Assembly: GCA_964017045.1 (NCBI GenBank)
Contig: OZ024798.1
Location: forward strand, 28,324,347-28,388,346
Direction of reading: 5' to 3'
DNA from: Omphiscola glabra
Taxonomy: Eukaryota > Mollusca > Gastropoda > Lymnaeidae
DNA: 64,000 nt
Every line of letters begins with the position of its first letter. Position 1 is the stretch's first letter. The translations under genes were made by a program, and so were the position numbers. Under the pieces are notes generated by a model that was not told the DNA's origin, did no database searches, and was given only the letters and a program-made list of their open reading frames with translations. Below, one piece after another: positions 44,926 to 57,865 of the stretch.

Positions 44926-47900
44926 CGATTTTTACTACAGGAACTCTGCTGAAGTTTTATTAAATGCAGACGTTTTTGGCCATTTCTAATGGTATTAAAA
45001 GAATTAGCAAACCACTTCTTTTACTTGGTGCAAGATTTTCATAAAGCCAATAAAATATCAGTTTATTTGTAGAAAATCGTTTCAAAAATGTTTTCATATC
45101 TTAAACATAAATGATCTACAAAACCAACTCTGTGAATAAAAACCCAATTTGACACATAGATATTTCAAGCTTATTCTCACACAAAACCGAGCCCTTCTCA
45201 TCATTTAGATCTAACTGGAAGAAGCATTTCGTTTTGTTTTTGTTTTTTGTTTGTTTGTTTTTTTTTGGTTTTTTTTTTTTTTGAAAACGAAAATAGCGGA
45301 GATAAAGCTGTAGAAGTAATGATGGCATTCCGGCGAAATCCGGTAAAACATCAATATTCTTAATTTGTATCAGTTTGTTTGCTCTCAATTCTATTTCTGC
45401 GTTAATGGAACAAATAAAGTGTAACTTTGTAGAATCACTTCAACATCGTGGTGCATGACAGGTAGCCAAAAGACTAAACATTTGTCAAGTTATTCGTGTA
45501 TATTGAGGGCTTTGTAAGAGAACTTATATTGTAGAACCGGTTAACTTAAAGTGTAAAGCTGTGTTTCGGGAAGTGGTATGACTTATTTCGGTGAAATGAT
45601 AATGATGAAACAAATGCAAGATTATCTTCGATACGTCGAACTATAAAGAAACATGAAAAAGAACATCGGATGAGTAACTCTTCTATGAATCACAGCAACA
45701 TGTAACGACTTTTTGATGTAACTCAGGTTTCTTATGTTGGATATTCGGATGCAATTAAAGTAAGGTCACTAACAAGCGTTTAGATTTATTTGAGCCATGT
45801 GCCTTAAGACAACTGAACACCGCACGTACAAACCACAAGAGAATCAAGATAGACTAATGACCAAATGATGAAATAAATCAGTTCGATCGTCGAAGTTCCA
45901 GTTAACTCTGAAAATGCAATGGTTTTTAACAAGTATATATGTCATCGGCAAAACTCAAAAGTTCTTACTGTTCAGAGAATGGATGGAAAACAGACAGGTT
46001 CCGAACAGTATAGATAACGAATTTAACTGTGCGAGAGAGGAACGGTCGGGGTGGGTTGGGATGGATGAGGGTGCACAAGGAAGGCCAGAAAGGTAAACAA
46101 GCATGAACTGCTTGACTTGCCATGCTCACAGACAAACACGCCGCCAAAAAAGTTCAGGTGAATTTCAAACAAGTTTTTGTACGATTTATTTCTCTTCTGT
46201 TTATTATCGTATGTATAGGGAGCCGGTTGGGAGCGGGGGGAAGCCTTCCATTTAAGTGGAGAATCGGAACTTAAGAGGCTTAATCTGCTTACTTGAACAT
46301 TTGTTTGACAGAAATGCATAAAATAAAACAGAAATGGGAGGTAGATACAGAGTGGTGGCAGTCATGTGCGAGAGAGCAGCAAGATATGATAGTGATGGAG
46401 TGTATATTTATGTTAACAGACGACATTAAATAACGAATATGACAGTGTATGTATACCCATTATTTGAATTCAGGATGTACAAAATAAATTTTTGTTTTAA
46501 ACAATACATCTTTTTTTTTTTTTTGAAAGACGTGGATGTAAGTGTGTCAATGGGTGTATGTGTCCATGGAGATTTATGTAAACAACTTTCAGCCAAAAGC
46601 TATTTTAAACAATTTTTGACTATACTTTCTTCCCGTAAACTTTTACTGTCATTGAATTCCACGGTTTGCAAAACAACAGACGAGACCATTATCAATGTAT
46701 GATTTAAACTCAATTAAATTAGACTGAAAGGCTCCTTTTATACTAATAGATTGTGAAGAGAGGCGGTGTTTAAAGTTTCTTTATTATCTTGTAACACTAA
46801 AACTATTTACTGTTATACACAATACAAGTTATGTTTTTTAATATATCGGTTGTTGCGGCCCAGGGGGGGGGGGGCGCAAAGTCCAAGTATATAACTATCC
46901 CCATTTTATTAGACAATACATTTGTAAATGTAAATAAAGGTACCGTACAGCAAATACCCCCGCCTCTTCCAATAAAATTAACAAATACATCGATCTCTAT
47001 CTCTTCCTTATCACGTTCTGAAACTTTCACAACACACCAGTTAAAACCTAGTCATGCAGTGTGTAAACTGTAAAGGTAGGTGAACATTAATCTTAAACAG
47101 TGTTATTGGGATAACACAGCCGGGGAAACAGCACTGCTTCTCAAACTAAACAGAGTTACAGATAGGAAGCATTATTTCACATTGAGCCATAAACCGGTAA
47201 AAAGTTTGATTACTGCACTGTTGTTTTTCGTGCTTTTTAAAAAAATACATTAAAAAATTGTAGGCGGACCGCCGATTTAGCACACCAAAATTTTTATGAA
47301 CTACTCTGAAAACAAAAGACCATAGCACACAGGTACATCATCGCATGTGTGGAAGGAGATGACGGTTCAAACGATGGTTACGGGGATCATTGGTTGTGCT
47401 CTAATACCATTGATAACGACTGGGGATTCGTGTGTCTTAATTAGGACTATATTGGATTATGTTATGAAGACAAGGGTACTTTTCTGGTGCGCAATGACTG
47501 TGCAAGTAAAAGGTACCTTGCTTTTATCAAAGGGTGTCGTTTATCAAATGCTAATTTTAAAAGTCGAAATAAACTAATGTAAAGCATGTAGGTTATAGTG
47601 GGTGTAGTTAAATAACAAGTAAGGTCCAATACAATTTGCCGACCGCCCTGAGTTGAAATAGGATGTACAAACAACTCGGGGGGAAAATCGAAGTCGGCCC
47701 GAAGTAAATTAGAGCTACGGCGGCAGAAGATGAACCAGTAGATGGAGGAGACAGCAGTTTAACAGCCAAAACCCTGGTCGGATGCTCCCTATCTCCTCGC
47801 GTCAGATCAGTCGCAACTCTCGGACAGCTTTTGTTTGTGCTGTTTTAAGACAGTACTATAGGAACCACGAAGCTTCCGCTGAAATATGATATGCCTCGGT

Positions 47901-48621
47901 GTGTCGTTATAAACTAGTACATTCCCGGTGGGTATAAGTGAACGCGTGATACCGGTGTCTAGGGCGGACACTCTTATATTGATGTGCATCAAACCCGAGT
48001 AACAAATCAATGAATGACGCAAAAATAAATAATAAAGATCAGCGGAGTGTTACGAATTGCGAAGTTCTTGATTTGTTACGCACACCAGCACTGATATAGA
48101 TGTCACCAAACAGAATGCTAACAATAGTGTAACTCTTCTATGAGCCGTATTTACTCTTTTTTTTTTTATTCGTAACATAACATTAACTTCGAGATATACA
48201 TTTGAAATTATAACATTTCCGCTTTTTGGGACACTTGTTAAAAATGTAACTTTTTTAAATCCTGAAAATACATCATAGTGGGTAGCCTTGGGGTTATAAC
48301 AAAAACTTACCTACCAATGTTCACGTTTATTGGTTAACTTGTTGTTGCCGGGCATGGAGACCTACTCTGAACATTTACACCGTTTGTCTCTTGATTTTAA
48401 CAAAAGGTTTTTTTACTCCCCTTTCAATCTTCCCTTTCCCCAACAATTATTAGATTATTTTAAATCTTATGAAGTGGGCAAACCAGCTCAAACAGCAGAT
48501 TTAGATATACAAAAAGTATACACCAACTGCTCTTTAGTAATGAGTTGTAGGCGTAGTCCGACTCGGACAGAGCTCGTACTGTGTATTGCTATTGGGAGCA
48601 CTCGACAAGTACTTCACTGCG
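44926..48621. other. No gene recognised
   Basis: AT-rich DNA with T-rich and G-rich homopolymers. Near 47120-47290 cactgcttctcaaac and gtaggcggaccgccg resemble scraps of the hAT family at 188. Around 47340-47570 one plus frame (GDDGSNDGYGDHWLC..., interrupted by a stop) is cysteine/aspartate-rich but was not recognised. Confidence 0.4.
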
Positions 48622-48700
48622 CAGCTGTATTAGATGTGGGACTAGAGCTGTATTGGATGTGGGTCTAGAGCTGTATTAGATGTGGGTCTAGAGCTGTATA
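48622..48700. repeat. 23-bp tandem repeat, about 3.4 copies
   Basis: Unit agctgtattagatgtgggtc plus tag, with single-base variants. It lies at the end of an open frame of 112 codons from 48330, which runs into the repeat and is not proposed as a gene. Confidence 0.9.
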
Positions 48701-48930
48701 ATTGGGAGTCGTGTTTGTTAGACATTTTTTATTTGGCATCAAACTTGCTGTCCACGTTTAGATTGTTAAAGTTCAGTTCAATATGCCTTTTATTTGAAGA
48801 CACCTTATACCTGGAGTGAGTAACGTTGTTGTTGTTTTTAATTTGTTCAGTGAAACAATTCTAATAACGTGTCCAAAATATCTTCTTTTTTTTTTCATTC
48901 AAGTGGACGGGAAGGAAGAGTATAACAAGG

Positions 48931-48933
<3 letters not shown>

Positions 48934-48986
<53 letters not shown>

Positions 48987-48993
48987 GGGGGGG
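48934..48993. repeat. A45 tract joined directly to G15 tract
   Basis: Forty-five A followed at once by fifteen G and then a GT-rich run. The purine-only strand extends left through gaaggaagag. It is the longest homopolymer that I saw in the window. Confidence 0.9.
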
Positions 48994-48999
48994 TGTGGG

Positions 49000-50500
49000 G
49001 GGTGTGTGTGTATAAAACAATTAACTCTTATAGTCTTCGATGGACGTTGCACCAAAATTGTGCGAAGAAGTTTTTCATTATTTCAATAGCGGCGCCAAAA
49101 GCCTTCTATCAATGACTTGCTTTATTTGAAATGGTAATTCCCACTGTGTCCATTCCGTCATACTCAATGGTCTAGCTTACTTTCAAGGCAGTTGGTGATT
49201 TTTTTTTAAATTGCTATAAATGCGCCATTGATCTAGCACAACATAATTATTTATAGCATTGCCTAGTATTATAAAATTATTATTATTTTTTAATGGGAGC
49301 GGTGCTGCCTAATCTTTAAAGTTGCATGACCAGGCCGAATAATATGGGCCATTTGCCTAAAAGACTGGGGACGTGTGACCTTTATTTTTACATGCGTGTT
49401 AGAAAAAACTGGGTGCACCTATTCCATTCCCGTGGCTCGATGATGCTATCCTGATATATGGCAAGCTACAATGTTTTCCCCATCAAGTATTGATGATCAT
49501 ATGAACCGACCTCACAGAGAACTGCAACCGCAAGAGTTGAGACACCATGTTATAACTTACAGGCTCTCATACAGAATGGATGAACATTACGCACGCATGT
49601 CGGGGCGAGTTGACGAAGTGGCTCTGTTAATGTTTGCCATTATTTTCTTTTTTTCATTGGCTCCACCACAGCAGTGCATGGTGTTATGGCCTGTGTAAAT
49701 ATAATCCAAACGAGCAGACCACTTTTGGCGAAGCCTGCTAATCTAATTTTAAACGAGGAAGCGTCACGGCGATCCACTCATTGATGTGGCCATTGCTATC
49801 CCACTCGTGGCTTTGTCATACAATTTTCAACACAGATGTACACCGCTTGAAATGCCAATTGAATTCAGACGTGCACGGCAAAGAAGAACCATTATATAGT
49901 TAAGGTTTTATGAAGTAATATCGAGTTTTAGGAAATAATTTTAGTAATCGCTGTGAGCAGGCATTTCACTTCCTCTTACGCACCAGCTTAACTGCCACAA
50001 TTAGGTTGATTTACTTTATGAAATACGCCTGTTAGGTTTGTGTTGTTGCTGTTTTCGTACGGGAAGGGCGGGGTTTGAGTTGTGCGTGTGCGCACTATCT
50101 TTTAACTCATTTCTATGTAACTTTACCGTCGTCGTTATAAATGTTTCCGCGGTTCAAATCTTCGAGGCATTCGTTGGTAAGAATCCTGATGATCTATGGC
50201 TTTAATTCGCGGCAACTCTTCATGTATATTTCATTATCGTACACCATTTCCATTTAGAATGGCCAATACAGAAAATCAGAGTTAGAAGGCAAACTTGTAA
50301 ATTTATTTTACTTTTTAACAAAATCAATGAAGCATTTGTTTCTCAGTTTAGTTGGAGAATGAGGGGGAAAAATGGGGGGATTGATCCTTAATAAATATGA
50401 TTTGTTAAAATCATGAAGTTACTTGTTAATACTAAAATGACAAGAGCTCTTAGGGCTTTGTAGTTTCAAACGGTTTAAGAACCCCAATCTACTGATATCA
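49000..50500. other. No gene recognised
   Basis: AT-rich DNA without a recognisable exon or element. Confidence 0.5.
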
Positions 50501-50754
50501 GTTCATCATCATCATGTCCCGTAGTCCTTCGACCGTTGGGGCGCCACAGATGACATAAAAACTATTCTTCTCCATTCCTCTCTGTCTCCTGCCCTACGCA
50601 TAGCATCGCCTAGTTTTAATCCCGTCCATTCTTTGATGTTATCTTTCCATCTTTTTCTCTTTCTTCCTCTTCTTCTTCCTCCTCTAGTAGTGCACTGCAA
50701 GATTTCAGTTACTTGACCATAAAGAAAGGAGTAAGGGGATCGAATAACTACCAC
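50501..50754 (-). pseudogene. 3' end of an RTE-like non-LTR retrotransposon
   Basis: The minus frame reads RGRKRKRWKDNIKEWTGL, then AMRRAGDREEWRRIVFMSS and APQRSKDYGT before a stop. This is the characteristic C-terminus of many non-LTR polyproteins (GRPKxRWxDNIxEWTG...DRxxWRRLV). On that strand the element ends in a short (ATG)n tail (catcatcatcat at 50505-50516 on plus). Nothing of the reverse transcriptase core remains. Confidence 0.85.
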
Positions 50755-51536
50755 ACTTTTTTTTTACTACATTTGACAGCTGTTTTAGTCACTGAGGTGG
50801 ATCAGAATTGTATTCTGACTGAATTGGGGGATCATATGGTTAATACCAACGCTTAAAAAAAACAGAAAGCCAACACGGAGGTTAAATCCCTATATTAGGC
50901 AGATAAGTATCAGCTACTCTAAATAGTGGGGAGGCTGTTCACCGCGTTTTAATACTTACTGGGATGAGCTTAGAATGTATAGACCCACCCACCAAACACA
51001 CACATTTTAATGATCTCTAACCTTAAGCGTGGAATATTGTGAACTCATAAGTCCGATATTCAGCATGTAGATAAGGAAGTCGAATAAGTAAAGTTTTATG
51101 TTATACTTACAGGCGCTCGGAACCAAGGAAGGAAATAACCTCAATAGCCAGCTGAAACCATCCCTCACTAATATTGACATTAGCTCCTGCTGACACAGCA
51201 AAGTAAGGCGTGAATAATGTCTCTATTGAAATGGTAGCATAAAGTGGGTTGGTACGTAGTGATCATTGACCAAAGTGGGCCGGTAAATGCACTTGAAGAC
51301 AGTAAGATATTTGACCAATTATCCCCCACCCCAAATATATATAATCGCGATAGATAACAATTCTTTAAGGTTACAAGTGTTCATTAAATACAACTGAGCC
51401 TGAAATTCTCTGTAAACGGAAGAAAAATATAAGGGGGAAAAAAGGAAATAACGATCTGGTTCTTAAATTTTGCAGGTTGCTTTCACTATCTTTATCTCTA
51501 TAACTTACTGTGCCTCAAGGCAATGACATTATAAGT
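50755..51536. other. No gene recognised
   Basis: AT-rich DNA with no supported feature. Confidence 0.5.
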
Positions 51537-51544
51537 CTTTAAAC

Positions 51545-51903
51545 CAGGGGTCCTAATACTACGGCCCACGATCCAAACCACGGGTCCTTAAACCGACCCG
51601 CCTGGCCGTAGTTCGGTGGCCCGTGTAGCAGTTACAAATAACGAACCGAGCATTGAAGATTTAGCCAAATGTAGGCCCAAACCTAGGTCCATACGGCCAA
51701 CAGAAATACTAAAAACTTGATGATTAAAATTGTTTTTCAAATAGTTTATTTTATGTTCCTGTTTGTAAATTATGTGTGTGAAGTCTGCATAGGAATTTTG
51801 ATCATGATTTTTCAACTTGAAATAGTCAAGCAATTGTCCGGTCGCCAAAGGAGTTTATAGGATGGTTATCCGGCCCCCTGATTAAATAGTTTGAGGGTCG
51901 CTG
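51545..51903. mobile_element. hAT-type MITE (caggggtcctaatactacgg)
   Basis: The left end is caggggtcctaatactacgg, then cccacgatcc. The right end is ggccccctgattaaatagtt, then tgagggtcgctg. This gives a long imperfect inverted pair of the kind seen in CAGGGGTCCTCAAACT-type hAT elements. Flanks ctttaaac and ctcttaat agree at 5 of 8 positions. Confidence 0.7.
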
Positions 51904-54542
51904 CTCTTAATGCTAAATGCATTGTTCCCACGGCGTATTTAACAATGGAATGTCCAATTAAAACTATATCTATCTATTAAGAACCGCTGGATACATTGAC
52001 ATGCATGCATTATTTTTACAGCCTAGCTATTTTTAGGGTGTGTCGCTAGAGAAACTGAGATAACATTACCACTTGACCTCTGGCACTACCTGATGACAAT
52101 ATGTGCACATTTGACAGATCCCTTGGAAACTTAACGTTATAGGTATGCATTACATCCGTCCTAATAACACTGCTACATTTTATCCGGTTTAGTGCTAATG
52201 TGACGCGATAAATGTTTCACTGGTGCTTAGTGCTTACCCTCGTCCGAGCTAGTTCGACCCTTGACCCGGAACGAAATCATGCCGAGGACAACAAAAATAG
52301 TGCTTCGCGCATTTCATTTTTCTTAATATACAAAGTGGCGTAGCTGGGGTTAGTGTCGGGGACGCTTGATGGTTTAGAGAGAGAGAGGGGGGAGAGGGGC
52401 AGATTAACTAAAAGTACATGGAGAGAGGTGGTAGACTGATGCATATGAAATGCATCCTATTCCTAATTTCAGAGATTAGCCAATTGATAACAGCTGTTTT
52501 ATTAACCCAAACACATCATTAGCATAAACTGAACGCACGGAAAGCTTAATGGCGTAAACTTGTTTATGTGTCACAAAGTAGGATGTTGTTAGGCTACTTT
52601 ACCATCCAGTGATTATCAGGGTAAATATCCATTGCGTAGCATTATTAAAGAGCAACACGGAGTTACAAAATCTCCCGTTTTTGTTTGCGATTCCAACCGA
52701 ATTGGACTACTTCCTCTTTATCCTAAACAAATAAATATTGTGGGAGGACGCGAGCGGACAAACAGTCATCAGATGTCAAGTATTCACCACTTAGTTCTTA
52801 GCTCTCCCCCCCCCCCTTTTCCCCACACACTATACTTGCTGGTCAACTCATACAGTGACTCAGAATTAATTGAGAAAACCAAGAGTTCGGAGAGAGGTTG
52901 TTTAGGCTAGCGCAGTACATGCAAACCTCTATGTTGGCCTCATGCCACGCATGAGCATCTTTAGAAAAAGTTAATGTCTTGCCTTACATTTCTTCCCCCA
53001 CCCCGCAAAACCACTTGTGAAAATGTAAATTATTAGAATCTGGGATTCTTGGCCACTGAAATATATTCCCAAAAGTTTTAACTATGCCATTGTTGTAGTT
53101 ATACTCACCCAGTATTTCTGGACGACATAGTCAACCACAGCTGAACACAACTGATCGTTCAATAATGGCCGGCCATAAATGTTGTGACGCCCCTATACGT
53201 AACATTGTGACTATTCATTAACTAATATTCCTACTTGATAATTAAATCTCCATTATTCAACGACAGGTGCGTGTCGGGGGGAGAGAAATTTATCTCCTCG
53301 GTGAATGAAGACAAACCCTGTATATATCCTATCTATGACAGGCACGTGATTGGGCTTATGTTAAACAAACTGTTTTCTTCTCATAAACAATCAAGAAGCG
53401 TAAGACTGTCCACATACAATGTGCCTTTATGAGAAGGGAAATTCATGCGGGAATTTTAATTGAAACATTCCCCCCCCCCCCCCCCAGAGACTTCCAACAA
53501 TAAAATACAGGTCTTGAATTTTAAAATTTGCGATAAAAAAAACTTGATGTCATTCCTTTCGCATGATAAAAATGTTGATTGTTTAAAATGGCTGAAGGAT
53601 AGATAGTTATGCTCTAACAGACGTTAATAAACATGTTAGCCATAATAAATGGTACGCGTCTTTCTAAAGGAAGGGGTAATTTTCTCAAGGTCCAGCATCC
53701 CTGCAATATAAACCATATCCAAACTTTACTTCTCTACCGATGCTAGTAGGTATATAATTGTTATTTACAATTGATAGCGATTGGGAAATTAATAATAAGA
53801 AGATATAGGTAATTCCAAAATGTGGTTGCGTGTTATAATTCGTCTATACAGCACTATCGAGCGTTTAAACAAATAAGACCAATGCCTAAAAATTAAAAAG
53901 CAACAAAACTATTGGGAATAACAGGTCATGTATCCTAAACACCGAATGTGCTTTCTCTTAACACATAATATATTGACCTAGTCGTAAATCTCACTATCTA
54001 AATAAGCCAGAACACATCTGGACAGATTCTGCCCATCCCAAGCGTCAGCATCGACTGTGAAAAATTGCTGGACCGTGCTTCTCAACTGATCCCTTTAATT
54101 TTACAAACCTGGTCTAAAAGTGCTTATAATAACACTAAACTCGGCTAAATATGTCTCTACACTCTCCAGGCACGAATCAAAATGATCAATCAATAACTTT
54201 GAAGATTTTCTACGGGAACTCGTAGGAAACCTACAGACATTAATGTAAACATATCAAACGTAAATGTCGAAGCTGTTAAAAGAGTAAGATGTATTATCCC
54301 GGAAAAATCAGAAGTGGTTACTTTCAATAAAGTGATAACGCTAATACCATAGTACGTGGATCAAAGAGAGAATGCACTTTACGTCATGTCGAACTGAGAG
54401 TGCACCGCCCCACCACCACCCACCCCCCCCCCCCCCAGAATTGTTATTTATTGATTATTGTTCAAATGTAAAATCCTAGTGCTAGGATCTTCGGTCAGAG
54501 TAAGATCAACTGACAGGGTCCCATAATGTCCATAAGCGATCT
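51904..54542. other. No gene recognised; one-ended MITE fragment at about 52331
   Basis: aagtggcgtagctggggttagtgtc near 52335 matches the left end of the CAGTGGCGTAGC family and runs into a (GA)n tract. The rest is AT-rich with poly-C tracts near 52806, 53470 and 54424. Confidence 0.5.
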
Positions 54543-54551
54543 CATGCACAC

Positions 54552-54850
54552 CGTATCCGGAAATTTGATCGAAAGAAATTTGGTCGACGGAAAATTGATG
54601 GACGGAAATTTGATCGAACGGAAATTTGGTCGAATCGTTTTTGTTATTTATACGTTAAAATTTTGCGTCAAATTTCTTTTTGAACGCATTATTTTGTTTT
54701 ACTATATAGTATAGCGCGTTCAAAAAGAAATTTGACGAAAATTTTAACGTCTCGACTGAAAAAAAGATTCGACCAAATTTCCGTTCGATCAAATTACCGT
54801 CGATCAATTATCCGTCGACGAAATTTCTTTCGATCAAATTTCCGGTAACC
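54552..54850. mobile_element. Foldback/MULE-like MITE, copy 2, 299 bp with 9-bp target duplication
   Basis: It has the same length as the copy at 34500 and differs from it by only a handful of substitutions. It is flanked by catgcacac on both sides (54543-54551 and 54851-54859). The inverted arms carry ggaaatttgatcgaaagaaa and its complement. The matching length and sequence, with intact but different target duplications, show two independent recent insertions. Confidence 0.92.
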
Positions 54851-55419
54851 CATGCACACAGACAACATAAGAGCCTTTGCTTGCCAACTGCATGTAATGC
54901 TGATAAAGGTGTCCTACATGGGGCGCTGTGTACAATGTATCTACATGGGTTATTTTAAAAGAAGAGTGTGCCCAGTAAGTGAGCATTGCTGCGACTCTCT
55001 GTACTCACTAGATTCCTATTGATAATAACAAACTCATCTGGTCAATGTATAATTGTTAACCAGCAGAGTTCAACCAAACAAGTTCATTATTCCATTATGC
55101 AATACTTGGTAAAACCATAAAGAGTGACAGTTCACATATCTCTGAAAACCAATGTTAACAAAGGAAGTCGTCTCTGACACACAAAAACTTCCTAGTAATG
55201 GACATTAAAACGGGGAAGTAATTTTTAGATTGAAAGAAGAAAAAAAGGGGGGGGGGGGGGTGTGCGTTGAAAGTAATTATTTACTCTGTTAATATCAACC
55301 GTTTGCAGCAGAGGTTTTCCCAAAGTACTGGTTAACTTTGACCTTGGATCAAGGAAGCTATTTCTTTCATTAAAAACCCACTTTTAGTGGTTTTTTTAGT
55401 GGTTAAGGTGCGTGTTATG

Positions 55420-55838
55420 CCATTGGTCCTCAAAGTTGGATAAACCTATGGGCGCTAAGGGCGATAATTTAAAGGGGTGCTGGTGTTACCGTAGCGAACG
55501 CTGGCAAATAATATCGAGAAAACAACATCCGCAATATAACAACCATCACAGCCTTCAAAACTGCACTAAAAAAACACATTTCTTTAAACTCTACTATCCT
55601 GACTGATTCCCCCCTCTGGCCGATAAACGATACTGCTGGGTGCCGTCCATGGCTTGACATGTAAATAGTAATGGAATGGTTGGAGTGAATACACATTTGT
55701 TTTGTTTTATTTAATTAACGTATGTTAATCTTTAAGTTCATGATTATGTTTGTTAAATTGTATGTACAGCGTGGTGAGCCCAGCCCTAGACTGGCGTACC
55801 ACGCTGTATAAAACTACTACTAATAATAATAAATACTG
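55420..55838 (+). pseudogene. 3' end of a CR1/L2-like non-LTR retrotransposon
   Basis: The plus frame at about 55525-55655 reads IRNITTITAFKTALKKHI and ends ...CRPWLDM before a stop. This is the typical last segment of a CR1-like polyprotein. About 100 bp further on, the 3' UTR has tgtacagcgtggtgagccca and accacgctgtataaaac, a stem-like pair resembling the conserved 3' hairpin of these elements. The tail is ctactactaataataataa. It is 5'-truncated. Confidence 0.75.
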
Positions 55839-57272
55839 TAATGATAGTCGGCGTCAAATAGATTCCAGGATAGAAATTAATCATAGATATTCTAATACAA
55901 ATAGAGTGAAAAACCATTAAAACTATATATACTATGAATGTTTAACAAGGAGCGCTGACAAACAACACAAGAAGTTATGAACAGACTTTACTAAGCCGAC
56001 TGAAGAGTGTGTTGCGCACATCTCAAAAGCAACAAAATATAAACATTTGATGGATTCCGTGCATCATATTGCATTTGATAGTTGGTATCAAATTAGGAAA
56101 AGTAATCCAAAATACATGTATTTGATGAAGTCCCCTTACAGGCACTTGGTGAGTTTGTTAGTACCTATTATTCTCCACATGATGTAATGAAGATGATGCT
56201 AAGTACAATGACTTACAGATAAAAAGCATCTGAACATAGCAACTAACTTGTGCAGCATACTACACGGGGGGGGGGGGGGGAGAGAAGACACTCGCCCCGG
56301 GCGCCAACAACCTCTGTAATATGCATTAATAGTGAATTGAAAGATTAACTTCTTATCTATATAACGAGGGGCGACATTTTCAGGTTCCACCATGAGCGCC
56401 GCCTTTCCTCGATACGGCGCTGCTAAATACAATAGACTTTGCATTACAACCAAATGAGTCAACTTTTCCGAGCTATGGATCTCGGCGCCTTGCTAACGTA
56501 AGTTCTGTCAACTGCGCGCAATGGTTCTTTGAAAGAAAACTAGAAACGGATGGCAAGGAGATCCCACTTGATAGCTTACAATTGTAAGTGATAGAACACC
56601 ATAGTTGATAGACTGTTACCGTGGGTTTCTTGCTGAGAGAGCAAATATCAAAAGCGCCAAATGTCTTTTTATCTTAAAACTTGTAGTGTCGTATAACGCC
56701 AATACTTAAAGAAATAAAAAAAAAAAAAAATCCGGGGCTCCCCAGCGCAAGTCATTAAACATCGTCACTGTGGTGATTACTATTAATAACATCCCTTGCT
56801 TTCTGGGATCAGCTATTTCAGGAGCTCTTTAGAGGGAAAAATGAAGATTTTAAACACCTGCTGCTTCGCTCTGAAGTTAGTCGGCAAACAAAGTCAAATG
56901 TTCGTCACTTTTACAAGCTAACTGAAAATGTAGAATTGCATTGAAGACACAAATAGTAAGGTCTCTTAGTGATGTCCCTAAATACAGCTTGTAATCGGAG
57001 TGTCGTGTAAATGACTATTCCGAGAGGCTGTTTGGTAAATATGAGTATAATAGTACCAAGGGCGTTGGCGTGGCTTGCTTGCTTTTGATGATACGTATAG
57101 CCTAGAAGAAAAGCAAGACCGGCCAAGAGCGCTATTTGAGTCATAGCTCACACAAGGTCGTGCACGTGCCACAATTTCACACACCATCGTTAGTCTATTC
57201 ACGGGGAGTAGAACGGTAAAGAATAATCTCTGTCAAATCATGTTTAATTCCAAGATCATGAAGGTATAAGTA
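55839..57272. other. No gene recognised
   Basis: AT-rich DNA with one poly-G tract (56266-56280). No supported feature. Confidence 0.5.
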
Positions 57273-57501
57273 TAAGGACATCCGAAAACACTGGCGGCTC
57301 TAAGGTATTAGGATTCCTCATTTTGTGGGGACCCTCAACCATAAAATTAATTTCGTTGCTACTTCATAAATATGTGTTTTCCGATGGTCTTGGGCGAACC
57401 TCGTGTAAGGTCGTTCGTCCCACAAAGGGGTCGCGACACACAGGTTGAGAACCGTTGCTCTAAGGCATAAGGATACCTGAAAAACATTGGTGGCTGTAAG
57501 G
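57273..57501. mobile_element. SPIN-like hAT element, copy D, left end lost, inside a duplicated flank
   Basis: The SPIN-like part (57306-57457) contains ataaaattaatttcgttgct, tatgtgttttccgatggtct and ends caggttgagaaccgttg. Octamer ctctaagg lies at both edges (57298-57305 and 57458-57465), yet the left terminus (cagtggttctcaacc) is missing, so a deletion starts right at the duplication. Outside this, a sequence of about 34 bp (ataaggacatccgaaaacac / ataaggatacctgaaaaaca ...) occurs on both sides. Confidence 0.8.
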
Positions 57502-57797
57502 GAGATTATATTTTCTATGTAAAAATAAAAACTATTCGTATGGTGATTATCGTTTCTGTACACGTGGTCATAAAAAAATGGCATCTATAAACGTTAATGA
57601 TGATCTCACGCTTGTATATAATAGCACTATAAATGAACAATTGTATTTAAAAGGCATGCACCTAACAGTTATCTTCAATGAGTTTCCTTTAAAAAAATAT
57701 GTATTTGACTAATTTATACGGAGATAGTCAGCTCACCATCTGCGGTGACCTCTGACCCCTTGTTATTGAGTTGCCTGAAATTATATCCGGAATGACT

Positions 57798-57865
57798 CGG
57801 CCAGGTCATAGTGGTTAACTAGGCCAGGTCATAGTGGTTAACTAGGCCAGGCCATAGTCATCGTG
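57798..57865. repeat. 23-bp tandem repeat, 3 copies
   Basis: Unit aggccaggtcatagtggtta plus act, with the third copy diverged. Confidence 0.85.

Noticed and set aside
47340..47575. Cysteine/aspartate-rich frame (GDDGSNDGYGDHWLC...) as a possible exon
   Set aside because: It contains an in-frame stop, and no acceptor/donor pair gives a clean exon. I could not match it to a family.
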